DNA of 49,509 nucleotides from Oscillospiraceae bacterium. GTDB lineage: Bacteria > Bacillota > Clostridia > Oscillospirales > Oscillospiraceae. The position numbers and the translations under genes were made by a program. This document shows positions 16,038 to 23,684 of the stretch, piece by piece. How positions within the stretch are numbered: position 1 is the first letter of the stretch; every line of letters begins with the position of its first letter. The notes beneath the pieces were generated by a model. The model saw only the letters and a program-made list of their open reading frames with translations. It was not told the DNA's origin and ran no database searches. The DNA is taken from NCBI GenBank assembly GCA_021201735.1, contig JAJQEJ010000048.1, forward strand, positions 1 to 49,509. Reading direction: 5' to 3'.

Positions 16038-17237
16038 ATGACCGCCATTGTTACCGATGTAAAATACCGGATGTCCGTGGCGCTCCTGCGTGATCTGGTC
16101 GGTATGGGCGTGCGGGTAATCGCGTGTGAGCGGGAGAAATCCGGCACCCCGCCGCTGGGCTTTGCTGTATCCGGTATCGCGGAGACCCATCTTCTGCCGG
16201 ACGATGACTACGCCGGTGCGCTTTTGCGGCTCTGCCGCGAGACAGCGCGGCGTGACGGCATGCGCCCCGCGCTCCTGCCGGTCGGCAGAGAGACCATGCT
16301 GCTGCTCGCGCACCCGGAACAACGCGCCGCGTTCGCCCCATACTGCGGGCTCCTGCTCGCCGATGTGGAAACCCTCGCCCGCCTGAATGACAAGGCGGCG
16401 GTGGCAGAACTTGCGCGCAGTCTCTCCATCCCCGTGCCGGAGGCGTGGACGCGCGCGGACGGGGAACCGGTCGCCGATTTTTCACGGCGCGTCCCGTGCC
16501 CTGTTGTTGTGAAGCCCTCCTGTGGGGAGGCGCTCGGGCTGCACGCGGCAGAGCGGTATGCCATCTGCCGTGACGCGGAAACCCTGCACGTGCGCTTTAC
16601 GCATTTTCAAAAATTGGACGGGCTGGACCCCATTGTGCAGACATGGCTCCCCGGCGCTGGCATGGGCTGCAGTGTGCTCGCGCAGGACGGCGATGTTGTG
16701 ACCGGTATGTCCCACATCCGTGTGCGGGAATATCCGATATCCGGCGGCCCCTCCAGCTGCTGCCGCGCAATTCATAGCGACACACTGGAAACATGGACGG
16801 CAGCGCTGGCAAAGGAGAGTGGCCTGAACGGGCTCATGATGGCGGAATATAAATGTGACGCAAACGGCAACCCGCGGCTGCTGGAGATCAATCCGCGTGT
16901 CTGGGGCAGCTTCCCGCTCACGCGGGTCAGCGGCAGTGCAATGGGCCGCAACTGGTTCCGGCTGGCGTGGAACCTGGGGAATCCCGAACAGCCGCCGCTC
17001 GTGCCGGAACACGGCGCGTACAGGGAGCGGACCATGTGCTTCTTCCCCACCGACCTGCTTGCCGGACTTGGGTATCTGCGCCGCCACCATGACGGGGATT
17101 TTCGCCGCGCGCTGGGCGCTGTGGGCTGTTTTTTTGCGCCGTCTGTCAAAGACGGCCTCTGGAAATGGGGCGACCGGCGGCCCGCGATCATCTACTATAA
17201 AAGTCTTCTAAAGCGGGGTTGCCAAAATGAAAATTGA
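16038..17237 (+). CDS. ATP-grasp domain protein (carboxylate-amine/thiol ligase type)
   Basis: A 399-aa protein of the ATP-grasp superfamily, which joins a carboxylate to an amine or thiol through an acyl phosphate. An N-terminal Rossmann-like part (TDVKYRMSVALLRDLVGMGV) precedes the ATP-grasp core. Lys in PCPVVVKPS and the Mg-binding EINPRVWGS (E and N) near residue 280 are visible. A C-terminal extension of about 90 residues is unassigned. No close functional family is recognisable. The ATG at 16038 is chosen over an upstream ATG at 16026, which has AAAGGA touching it. Its end overlaps the PHP gene by 11 nt, so the two are coupled. Substrate unknown. Confidence 0.8.
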   Translation: MTAIVTDVKYRMSVALLRDLVGMGVRVIACEREKSGTPPLGFAVSGIAETHLLPDDDYAGALLRLCRETARRDGMRPALLPVGRETMLLLAHPEQRAAFAPYCGLLLADVETLARLNDKAAVAELARSLSIPVPEAWTRADGEPVADFSRRVPCPVVVKPSCGEALGLHAAERYAICRDAETLHVRFTHFQKLDGLDPIVQTWLPGAGMGCSVLAQDGDVVTGMSHIRVREYPISGGPSSCCRAIHSDTLETWTAALAKESGLNGLMMAEYKCDANGNPRLLEINPRVWGSFPLTRVSGSAMGRNWFRLAWNLGNPEQPPLVPEHGAYRERTMCFFPTDLLAGLGYLRRHHDGDFRRALGAVGCFFAPSVKDGLWKWGDRRPAIIYYKSLLKRGCQNEN

Positions 17238-17964
17238 TCTGCATGTACATACCAACCGCTCCTTTGACGGGCGCGCTTCACTGGAGGCGCTCTCCGCCCG
17301 CGCGGCGCTCATTGGGCTCGAAGGCCTCTGTATCAGCGACCACAACCTCTGCAGCCTCATGGAGCCACTGCGCCGTGACGGCGTGATGCTCTACCCGTGC
17401 ACGGAGGTCTCCACCACGCGCGGGCATATTACGGGCCTGTTTCTGGAGGCTCCGCTGGATTACCCCGCCCTGATTGCAAACGGCCTACCCACGCCGGAGG
17501 ATGCCATTGCCGAAATCCATCGCTGCGGGGGAGCCGCGGTGCTGGCGCATCCCTTTGCCTCGGGCGACCCGGGTTGGGAGGACGCTGCAAAATTGGCGGA
17601 CGGCGCGGAGGCTGTCAACGCGCGCGCCGACATGAAAAATCCCAGTGCGAACCGGCAGGCCGCCGATTTTGCCGCGCTGCATGCACTTGCGGCCATTGGC
17701 GGCAGTGACGCGCACAGCGTCAAAGAGCTTGGCAACGCGTATACCGTCTTCCCGGATACCTGTCAAAGGGACTACATGCCTTCCCTGCGCGCCGCCATAA
17801 AAGCGCGCGCGGTGTCGCCCGTCTCCGTCGCCGAGACCACATGGCGGAGCAAGGGCGCGTCCCAATTTGCGGCGGCCATGCGCTCGCGCAGTGCCAAACG
17901 CATCGGAAAAGGGGTTTTATACCTCGGCTACTGTACCTGGCGCGACTTGCGAAACTACAAATAA
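17227..17964 (+). CDS. PHP-domain metal-dependent phosphoesterase
   Basis: A 245-aa polymerase-and-histidinol-phosphatase fold protein. Metal ligands are visible in order: HVH (DLHVHTNRSFDG, residues 6-8), SDHN, a CTEV Glu, AVLAHPF and GGSDAHS. This set is typical of TrpH/YciV-like phosphoesterases, which act on nucleotides, oligonucleotides or sugar phosphates. It is shorter than YciV. It overlaps the ATP-grasp gene by 11 nt and is 20 nt before the deacetylase gene. The last 50 residues are basic. Substrate unknown. Confidence 0.85.
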   Translation: MKIDLHVHTNRSFDGRASLEALSARAALIGLEGLCISDHNLCSLMEPLRRDGVMLYPCTEVSTTRGHITGLFLEAPLDYPALIANGLPTPEDAIAEIHRCGGAAVLAHPFASGDPGWEDAAKLADGAEAVNARADMKNPSANRQAADFAALHALAAIGGSDAHSVKELGNAYTVFPDTCQRDYMPSLRAAIKARAVSPVSVAETTWRSKGASQFAAAMRSRSAKRIGKGVLYLGYCTWRDLRNYK

Positions 17965-17984
17965 GGAAGGAAACAGGTGAGCGT

Positions 17985-19322
17985 ATGTCACTGATGACAA
18001 AAGGGATCGGCTTTGTCAAAAAGGCCAAGCACGCACGCAGCGAGCGGCAGGAGGCGCTGCAAAACGCGGTACTCAGCCCAGTGCGCCGCATTGAGCGCGT
18101 CGCCACAAAAGAGCGCATCTGTGCTATGACCTTTGATGACGGCCCCTGCCGCCTGCCCCCCTCCAATGACCCAAATGGCGCGCCTCTAACGGTTCAGCTT
18201 GTGGAGATTCTGGAGCAGCACGGGGCGAAGGGCACCTTTGATGTGGTGGGCGACACCTCGAATAACTACCCGGACGAGGCCGGAAAAAACGGCGGTGCTA
18301 CATGGGGCGGCAAGCGGTATGACCACTATCCCGACATTCACAAGGACAGCGAGGGCGGTGTGCTCCACTGCCTGAATATTGCCCGCCGCATTTTGGAGGG
18401 CGGGCATGAGCTGACCAATCACACCTACTCGCACGTGCTCTTTGGCCGCAAAAATCTGGTGTACGGCAGCCGCAGCCATTTTACGAAGCTCGAACAGGTC
18501 ACCGAGGACATTCAAAAGCTCCACGCGCTGGTGCAAAAAGAGCTTGGCTGTGAGATGACCCTCTCCCGCCCGCCGCACTACGTCGACCAGATTGAGCCGG
18601 GCATCAGCAGCTACGATGCCTACGCCCTCACCGGATACCAGTATATGGCCGCGAGCTTTGACGGCGCGGGCTGGCTCCCCCTTTCCAGCTACGAGGACGA
18701 GGTGAAGGCGGTCTGGCAGCCCACGGCGACACAGCTCGCTGCAAATCCTGATTATTTCTGTGGGCAGATCATCTTTCATAAGGACGGCTTTAACATGGCG
18801 CGCCGCACACCCGTGGCCGACGGGCTGCCCCTGCAGCTTGCGGAGCTGACGCGGCACGGATACCGCGTTGTGACCGTTTCAGAATTGCTCCGTCACTCCA
18901 CGTTCCGGGACGTGGAGGCGCAGCATCCGGCGGCACAGGCGGCGCGGACGCTGCTCGACGCAGGCTGGTGCGTCGCCTTCCGGGACAACACCATCCGCCC
19001 GGAGACCGTACTCACCCGGGGATCGCTTGCCATGATGGCATATGGCTGCTACGCCGCTCAGTCTCAGGTTGACGGGGTGCGCAGCGGCAAAGCGGCGTAC
19101 TGTTCGGATGTACCGCGGCAGCACCCCTATTGCGCCGCGATTGAGATGGCGGGAAACGCGGGCGCGCTCTCGGCGGAGGGCGGCCGCTTCTCCCCTGACC
19201 GTCCCGTGACGGAGCAGGAGATGCGCCAGTTTTGTCAGGTTTACTTCCAGCAAGAGGACGCCCCGGTCGGCAGCGCCCCCTATACGCATGGGACAGCTCT
19301 TCTACTGTTGGCATCCTTATGA
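17985..19322 (+). CDS. polysaccharide deacetylase with SLH-like tail
   Basis: A 445-aa NodB-type carbohydrate esterase (CE4). All five motifs are intact: TFDDGP (49-54), HTYSH (146-150), RPPHY (195-199), DGAGW (226-230) and IIFHK (262-266). About 95 residues separate motifs 1 and 2, more than usual, because of an insertion (roughly 90-130). The C-terminal part (about 307-420) holds two degenerate SLH-like repeats (STFRDVEAQHPAAQAA, YCSDVPRQHPYCAAIEMA). No signal peptide is visible at the N-terminus (MSLMTKGIGFVKKAKHARSE), which is odd for a CE4 enzyme. The longer frame from 17841 overlaps the PHP gene and is not supported. Confidence 0.86.
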   Translation: MSLMTKGIGFVKKAKHARSERQEALQNAVLSPVRRIERVATKERICAMTFDDGPCRLPPSNDPNGAPLTVQLVEILEQHGAKGTFDVVGDTSNNYPDEAGKNGGATWGGKRYDHYPDIHKDSEGGVLHCLNIARRILEGGHELTNHTYSHVLFGRKNLVYGSRSHFTKLEQVTEDIQKLHALVQKELGCEMTLSRPPHYVDQIEPGISSYDAYALTGYQYMAASFDGAGWLPLSSYEDEVKAVWQPTATQLAANPDYFCGQIIFHKDGFNMARRTPVADGLPLQLAELTRHGYRVVTVSELLRHSTFRDVEAQHPAAQAARTLLDAGWCVAFRDNTIRPETVLTRGSLAMMAYGCYAAQSQVDGVRSGKAAYCSDVPRQHPYCAAIEMAGNAGALSAEGGRFSPDRPVTEQEMRQFCQVYFQQEDAPVGSAPYTHGTALLLLASL

Positions 19323-19327
19323 TAAAG

Positions 19328-19372
19328 CACCGGGACGGTAACGCAATCGCGCGTTGCCGTCCCGGTGTTATT
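19328..19372. terminator. bidirectional terminator between deacetylase and srtB
   Basis: A 17-bp stem (19328-19344 with 19351-19367, one wobble pair) and a 6-nt loop sit between two converging genes, 5 nt beyond the deacetylase stop and abutting the srtB stop. TTATT follows on the + strand. Confidence 0.8.
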
Positions 19373-20123
19373 GCGATTTGATTTCACGGGCGACCAGCAC
19401 AAAGCGCCCGTCCGTCGCGTGGTAGGCACAGGTCGCAAGGGTCAAAAAGCGGTCACCATAGGAGAGCGGATCGTCCGTCGGCAGGGCATAGAGTGAATAA
19501 CGCTCCAGCGCGTCGGCAAAGGAATCAAACGCGGCCTCCTCTGCAAAATCGACCTGATCATGCCAAAAGAGGTAGGTTCCCTCGTCATGCGCGACGGTGG
19601 GAAACGCGGCGACGATCTCATATCGGCGCACGCCGTCGGCGGTGGCAAGGTAGACGTTCCGGTGCGCCTGAAAGAACTCCGCATCTTTGAATTGCAGCAA
19701 ATCCGCAAACATCGTCCCCGACTTCATGTTATGTCCGTACACGATAATCTCGTCGGAGTCCAAGCTGCACCGCATATCCATAAATGGTGTGCCGCTCAGC
19801 GAGTAATCTCTGTTAAAATTCTTGCGCAGGTAGAACTGTTCGCTCTCCGGCGTCTGCATAACCGGATAGTTGATGCGGGTATCCTCCACGTAGACCCACG
19901 CGGCGGTATCGCTGTTTTTCTCCCGCAGGGCGGACACAGACGGCAGGGCATAGGTATCCCCCGTTTCGCCGGTGATCGTTTCCCCGGCGGCGGACGTGCG
20001 CAACTCCTGAAACACACCCTCCGCCGCCGCGCTTGTCTTCTGATAGTCCCACAGCCGCCACGTAGTCAGCGCGGCGATGGCGAGCAATACGATTGCCACG
20101 GCTACACGTATCTTTCTGGCCAT
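19368..20123 (-). CDS. srtB: class B sortase
   Basis: A 251-aa transpeptidase with an N-terminal membrane anchor (residues 5-21). The class B layout is clear: DTRINYPVMQ, the catalytic His131 in VYGHNM, Cys232 in TLATCAY and the partner Arg240 in GRFVLVAR. Class B sortases either anchor heme proteins or take part in pilus assembly. Here it is the last gene of the pilus operon, 12 nt after the minor pilin, so a role in joining the pilus or its base to the wall is likely but not shown. The start lacks a strong ribosome binding site, suggesting coupled translation. Confidence 0.9.
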   Translation of the reverse strand: MARKIRVAVAIVLLAIAALTTWRLWDYQKTSAAAEGVFQELRTSAAGETITGETGDTYALPSVSALREKNSDTAAWVYVEDTRINYPVMQTPESEQFYLRKNFNRDYSLSGTPFMDMRCSLDSDEIIVYGHNMKSGTMFADLLQFKDAEFFQAHRNVYLATADGVRRYEIVAAFPTVAHDEGTYLFWHDQVDFAEEAAFDSFADALERYSLYALPTDDPLSYGDRFLTLATCAYHATDGRFVLVAREIKSQ

Positions 20124-20135
20124 ATTGGGCGCGCG

Positions 20136-21128
20136 CTATTCCCGCTTGCCCGGCTTCTTCACAAGAAGCAGCACGCAGGCGCCTGCCACGCAGGCGACGA
20201 TGATGACAAACCATACGGCAAGCGGGGTCTCGTCACCGGTCTGCGGGAGGGGGTTCCCGCTGCTGTCCTGGTATGTCAAATCGGACAGAGGTACTGCCTC
20301 GTTCGGTATGACGGTGATCACGCCGTCCCCGTCGTACACAATGGTATCCGAAGGCGTTGCCTCTGTATCTGGGTTGTTGGAATCCGGCGCAAAGGAGCCC
20401 CCGCCCAGCGGAACGGTTTCACTCGGAACGTCAATCAGCGTCTCGGTCTCCGGCGTATCTGTACTGCCGCCGCTGTCAGAGGCGCTTGGGGAAGCGGACG
20501 ACGAACTGCCGCCGGTAGGTTTGTCGCTGTTGCGGGCGGTAGGTGTATCGCTGCTGCCGGGGGTAGGCGTATCGGTGCTGCCGCCGTCTGTAGAGACCTT
20601 TGGCGCAACATACATGGTGTAATACCACACACCGTCATCTGCATTCAAATGGGGCACACTGAGGATGACCGAGGTCATCGTAATCCTGTTGCCGCCCGTA
20701 GCGTCGAGAATCAGGATATACGCGCCAAGCGCCACGCCGGTAAATGACGCCTTCCCGTCCGTCCCGGTCACCGCCTGGGCATACGGAGCGATACCCTGAT
20801 CGCCGATGCATTCCACAATGGCCGCGGTTGCGGCTCTCTTACCGGCGTTGTCCATCGAGGTAAAATACGACTGCAAATCCACCTGCGTCGCGGCAAGCGC
20901 CGCGTCAAGGGTATATACCGCGTCTGACGCACCGGTGCCGCTGGTGATATCACCAATTCTATAGAGCCCCAGTGTCACGTTTGACTGCGCCGTGCCGCCG
21001 GTATTCTCCAGCGTGATGATCAGGTTCCCTGTCAGGCTCTCGTTAAATGCAGACGGCACAGAAAGCACAGCCAAAATCATTGCCACAACCATTCCCATGG
21101 CACATGCCCGTTTTAGATAGCGCTTCAA
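20136..21128 (-). CDS. minor/base pilin with LPQTG sorting signal
   Basis: A surface protein of about 330 aa. A hydrophobic signal sequence (MGMVVAMILAVLSVPSA) is followed by an Ig-like/prealbumin-type domain (LTGNLIITLENTGGTAQ; GAYILILDATGGN). A low-complexity Pro/Ser/Thr/Asp stalk covers roughly residues 185-245. The C-terminus has LPQTGD, a hydrophobic helix and KKPGKRE. An ATG at 21155 is in frame, but AAGGAG falls inside that extension, 9 nt before a TTG at 21128, which is preferred. Lying after srtC, it is the likely pilus base or accessory subunit. Confidence 0.85.
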   Translation of the reverse strand: MKRYLKRACAMGMVVAMILAVLSVPSAFNESLTGNLIITLENTGGTAQSNVTLGLYRIGDITSGTGASDAVYTLDAALAATQVDLQSYFTSMDNAGKRAATAAIVECIGDQGIAPYAQAVTGTDGKASFTGVALGAYILILDATGGNRITMTSVILSVPHLNADDGVWYYTMYVAPKVSTDGGSTDTPTPGSSDTPTARNSDKPTGGSSSSASPSASDSGGSTDTPETETLIDVPSETVPLGGGSFAPDSNNPDTEATPSDTIVYDGDGVITVIPNEAVPLSDLTYQDSSGNPLPQTGDETPLAVWFVIIVACVAGACVLLLVKKPGKRE

Positions 21129-21156
21129 GCAGCCCCACTCCTTCCAGTAAAACATG

Positions 21157-21987
21157 TTATTTCTCTTTTCTGCGAGTCACGCGGCGTGTCACAAGCACGA
21201 CGACCACAACCACCACGATGGCGACCGGAATGGCGACGGCAAGGCGGTAAATGACCAGGCGCTGCGCGGCGGCGGCTGTACGCTCCGCCGCGAGCTCCGG
21301 CGAATTATCTACCCGGTGCCCTCTGACCAGCAGGCGGTGCGAGTTGACGCCGTAGGGCGTGCAGGTGACCAGTGTCATATAGTCCATCTCTTGGTCAATG
21401 GCAAGCGCCCCCAACTCCGCAGGCTCGACCACGAGAATTTGATCGACCTCATAGGTCAATGTCTCATTGAGTACATGCACCTGAAACAGGTCGCCCGCCG
21501 CCAGTTGGTCGAGATCGGTCAGCAGCTCGGCCGCAGGCAGGCCCGTGTGCCCGGAAACGACGCAGTGCGTACCCACGCCGCCGACCGGCAGGGAGGTCTG
21601 CGGCAGATGCCCGATGCCCGTCTGGAGCACTGTCTCACCTGCGCCGTGATAGACAGGCAGTGTGACATTGATTTTGGGGATATCGAGATACCCCATAACC
21701 GCGCTGCCGTTTACACTGAGCAGGCTCTGGTAAACCGGGTCGGCCGACGCCTCCTCCTCCGTGACGCTGAAATCATTGAACTTATGCGCCGCATTATACG
21801 CCTGCGCATCCGCAAGTATCTGCGCGTACTCCTCCTCACGCAGGTTCCCGACCTCACCACGGTAATCCGTGATCACGCGGGACTGATTGCGCTCGTTGAC
21901 GAGGTTGCTGATCGTCGGGTACAGGAGCACGGAGAGGCCAACCAAAAAGATCAGTATGACAATGATTGTCGGCACATGCTTTTTCAT
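21157..21987 (-). CDS. srtC: class C pilin-polymerising sortase
   Basis: A 276-aa sortase with membrane segments at both ends (about 7-23 and 249-266), typical of class C. Catalytic residues: His147 in VSGHTGLP, Cys209 in TLVTCTPYGVNSHRL and Arg218. The ADP motif near residue 83 may belong to the lid found in class C enzymes. The ATG follows AAGGAG by 6 nt. It lies between the backbone pilin and the minor pilin and should cross-link the LPXTG subunits into a fibre. Confidence 0.93.
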   Translation of the reverse strand: MKKHVPTIIVILIFLVGLSVLLYPTISNLVNERNQSRVITDYRGEVGNLREEEYAQILADAQAYNAAHKFNDFSVTEEEASADPVYQSLLSVNGSAVMGYLDIPKINVTLPVYHGAGETVLQTGIGHLPQTSLPVGGVGTHCVVSGHTGLPAAELLTDLDQLAAGDLFQVHVLNETLTYEVDQILVVEPAELGALAIDQEMDYMTLVTCTPYGVNSHRLLVRGHRVDNSPELAAERTAAAAQRLVIYRLAVAIPVAIVVVVVVVLVTRRVTRRKEK

Positions 21988-22024
21988 TGGCTTCTCCTTA
22001 CATCTGTAGTATCTTCCCCATCCG

Positions 22025-22049
22025 CCCCGGCCTGCGGCGCAGGCCGGGG
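22025..22049 (-). other. GC-rich hairpin between backbone pilin and srtC
   Basis: A perfect 11-bp stem (22025-22035 with 22039-22049) and a 3-nt loop lie 38 nt after the backbone pilin stop and 37 nt before srtC. No T-run follows on the - strand, so it is not a plain terminator. It may stabilise the 3' end of pilin mRNA or partly block read-through, keeping pilin higher than sortase. Confidence 0.6.
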
Positions 22050-22086
22050 AAAACGGGTTCCCGCTATGTAAGCTTCTGATTCAGGA

Positions 22087-23592
22087 TTACGCGCGGCGTC
22101 TGCGGATCACCACATACGCGCTTGCCGCACCGGCAATCACAATGATCCCGACTACGGTGAAGATCACAGTGCCCATGCCGCCGGTGGAGGGAAGCTCAAT
22201 GCCTTTGTTGTTTGCAACCGTCAACAGATTGTACACGCCGGTGGATCCTTCTTCCAGTACTGTCCCGTCGGAAAGCGTGAATGTAACAGTATCATAGTCA
22301 TCCCCAGCCGTATTCAGCGTATGCGTAATGGTGATCTCTATCGCGTCCGCTAAGAGATTGTAGCCTGCGGGTGCCGTGATCTCCTTCAGATAATATGTAC
22401 CCGCGTCCAGGCCCTGGAAGGAAAGATATCCGTCTGTGTCAGAGGTCACGTTTTCAATCACCGGATCTGTGCAGGCCGCATCACGGTACAGGCTGAACAC
22501 CGCGCCTTCGAGTCCTACCGTGTCGTCGTCAGCATCCACTTTGCTGATTTGCAGCTCGTAGGTATAGACAAGGACTTCATCGTCATCCGTACCGTATTCC
22601 GAACTATCATCCGGGTCATTGCTGTATGTCAGCGTAACCTCGTTTGTGTTTGCTTCATCGTATAGCGCCGCATCTTCGGTCAGCTCCGCCGTAAATTCAA
22701 TGACAATGACTGTCGAGGCATTGACCAAAACAGAGTTTCCGAAATCATCGTAAAGTTGATTCAGGTCGGCAAACGTAACGGTGAAGCTGTTCGTCGTGGC
22801 GTCATAAGCAACCGTGTAATTTGTCGCGCCGCTTGTATCTTCGCTGAGGATGGTATCCGTTGTTACTCCACTGCTATCCGTAGTCGAGACAGTCACTTGT
22901 ACATCATCGTTAAAACTCAAGCCAGCGGACATACTGTCCTCAAACTGATAATAATACGTTGTATACGCATCAAAGTAGCTGCTCACCGTACCGGTCAACC
23001 GAAAGTAGACGTCATCCCCAATTTCATAGTCGGCGACTTTGCCCCAGTCGTTGGTCCCTTCTAAGACTTCCTTCGTCACGGTTGGGACATTTTGCTTCGG
23101 GTCAAACGTAAGCCCTTCATCGCTGCAGACTGTCTGTAATATGACATTGTTTGCATCAGAATCACTGACAAACAGCCAATAGCCATCGTCCAAAGTAGTC
23201 GCTGTACCGCCTGTGATCGTTGCATCAGGGCTGCTCAATACTGCGGCAAGCGCACGCGCTATGTTTAAGGTTGTGCTCGCGCCGTAGCTTTCCAGATCGG
23301 AGAGGTACGAGATAATGTCATTGTCGCTCTGGATTGTAGCGCCAAGCACATCTTCCAGCACAGCTGTGATTGCGGCTGTATATGTGTCGTTTAATGCGTA
23401 ACTGTAAATCGTGTCGCCAGTGTCGGCATCCACTGCGCTGCCTGTGATCTTCAAAAGCTGGTAGCCACTATATGTTCCGGCAGCACTATCGCCGATTGTG
23501 ACGGAAGTAGTGGCCGCAAACGCGGGCACTGCCAGCGCGCAGATCATGGCGAGGGTCATGACAATGGACAAGAGTCTTTTCTTCATTTTCAA
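22087..23592 (-). CDS. major backbone pilin (isopeptide, LPSTG)
   Basis: A 501-aa shaft pilin. A signal peptide ends at AVPAFAA. The N-terminal domain ends at FDPKQNVPTVTKEV, where Lys residues resemble the pilin motif used for polymerisation. A D2 isopeptide domain follows (YEIGDDVYFRLTGTV), then a Cna-B/SpaA domain with the E-box (GTYYLKEITAPAGYNLL). The sorting signal is LPSTGG at about 467, then a membrane helix and RRRRA. The frame begins with TTG at 23592, with AAGGGA upstream; an ATG two codons later is also possible. Codon use is more A+T rich than the neighbouring housekeeping genes. Confidence 0.92.
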   Translation of the reverse strand: MKMKKRLLSIVMTLAMICALAVPAFAATTSVTIGDSAAGTYSGYQLLKITGSAVDADTGDTIYSYALNDTYTAAITAVLEDVLGATIQSDNDIISYLSDLESYGASTTLNIARALAAVLSSPDATITGGTATTLDDGYWLFVSDSDANNVILQTVCSDEGLTFDPKQNVPTVTKEVLEGTNDWGKVADYEIGDDVYFRLTGTVSSYFDAYTTYYYQFEDSMSAGLSFNDDVQVTVSTTDSSGVTTDTILSEDTSGATNYTVAYDATTNSFTVTFADLNQLYDDFGNSVLVNASTVIVIEFTAELTEDAALYDEANTNEVTLTYSNDPDDSSEYGTDDDEVLVYTYELQISKVDADDDTVGLEGAVFSLYRDAACTDPVIENVTSDTDGYLSFQGLDAGTYYLKEITAPAGYNLLADAIEITITHTLNTAGDDYDTVTFTLSDGTVLEEGSTGVYNLLTVANNKGIELPSTGGMGTVIFTVVGIIVIAGAASAYVVIRRRRA

Positions 23593-23684
23593 TTAGAACA
23601 TTCCCTTCTTAACATAATTGGCATTTGTGATTCTTGCTGTCACTACAGCATGGATTGCACGGTCAGAACCGGTACCTGAATTGT

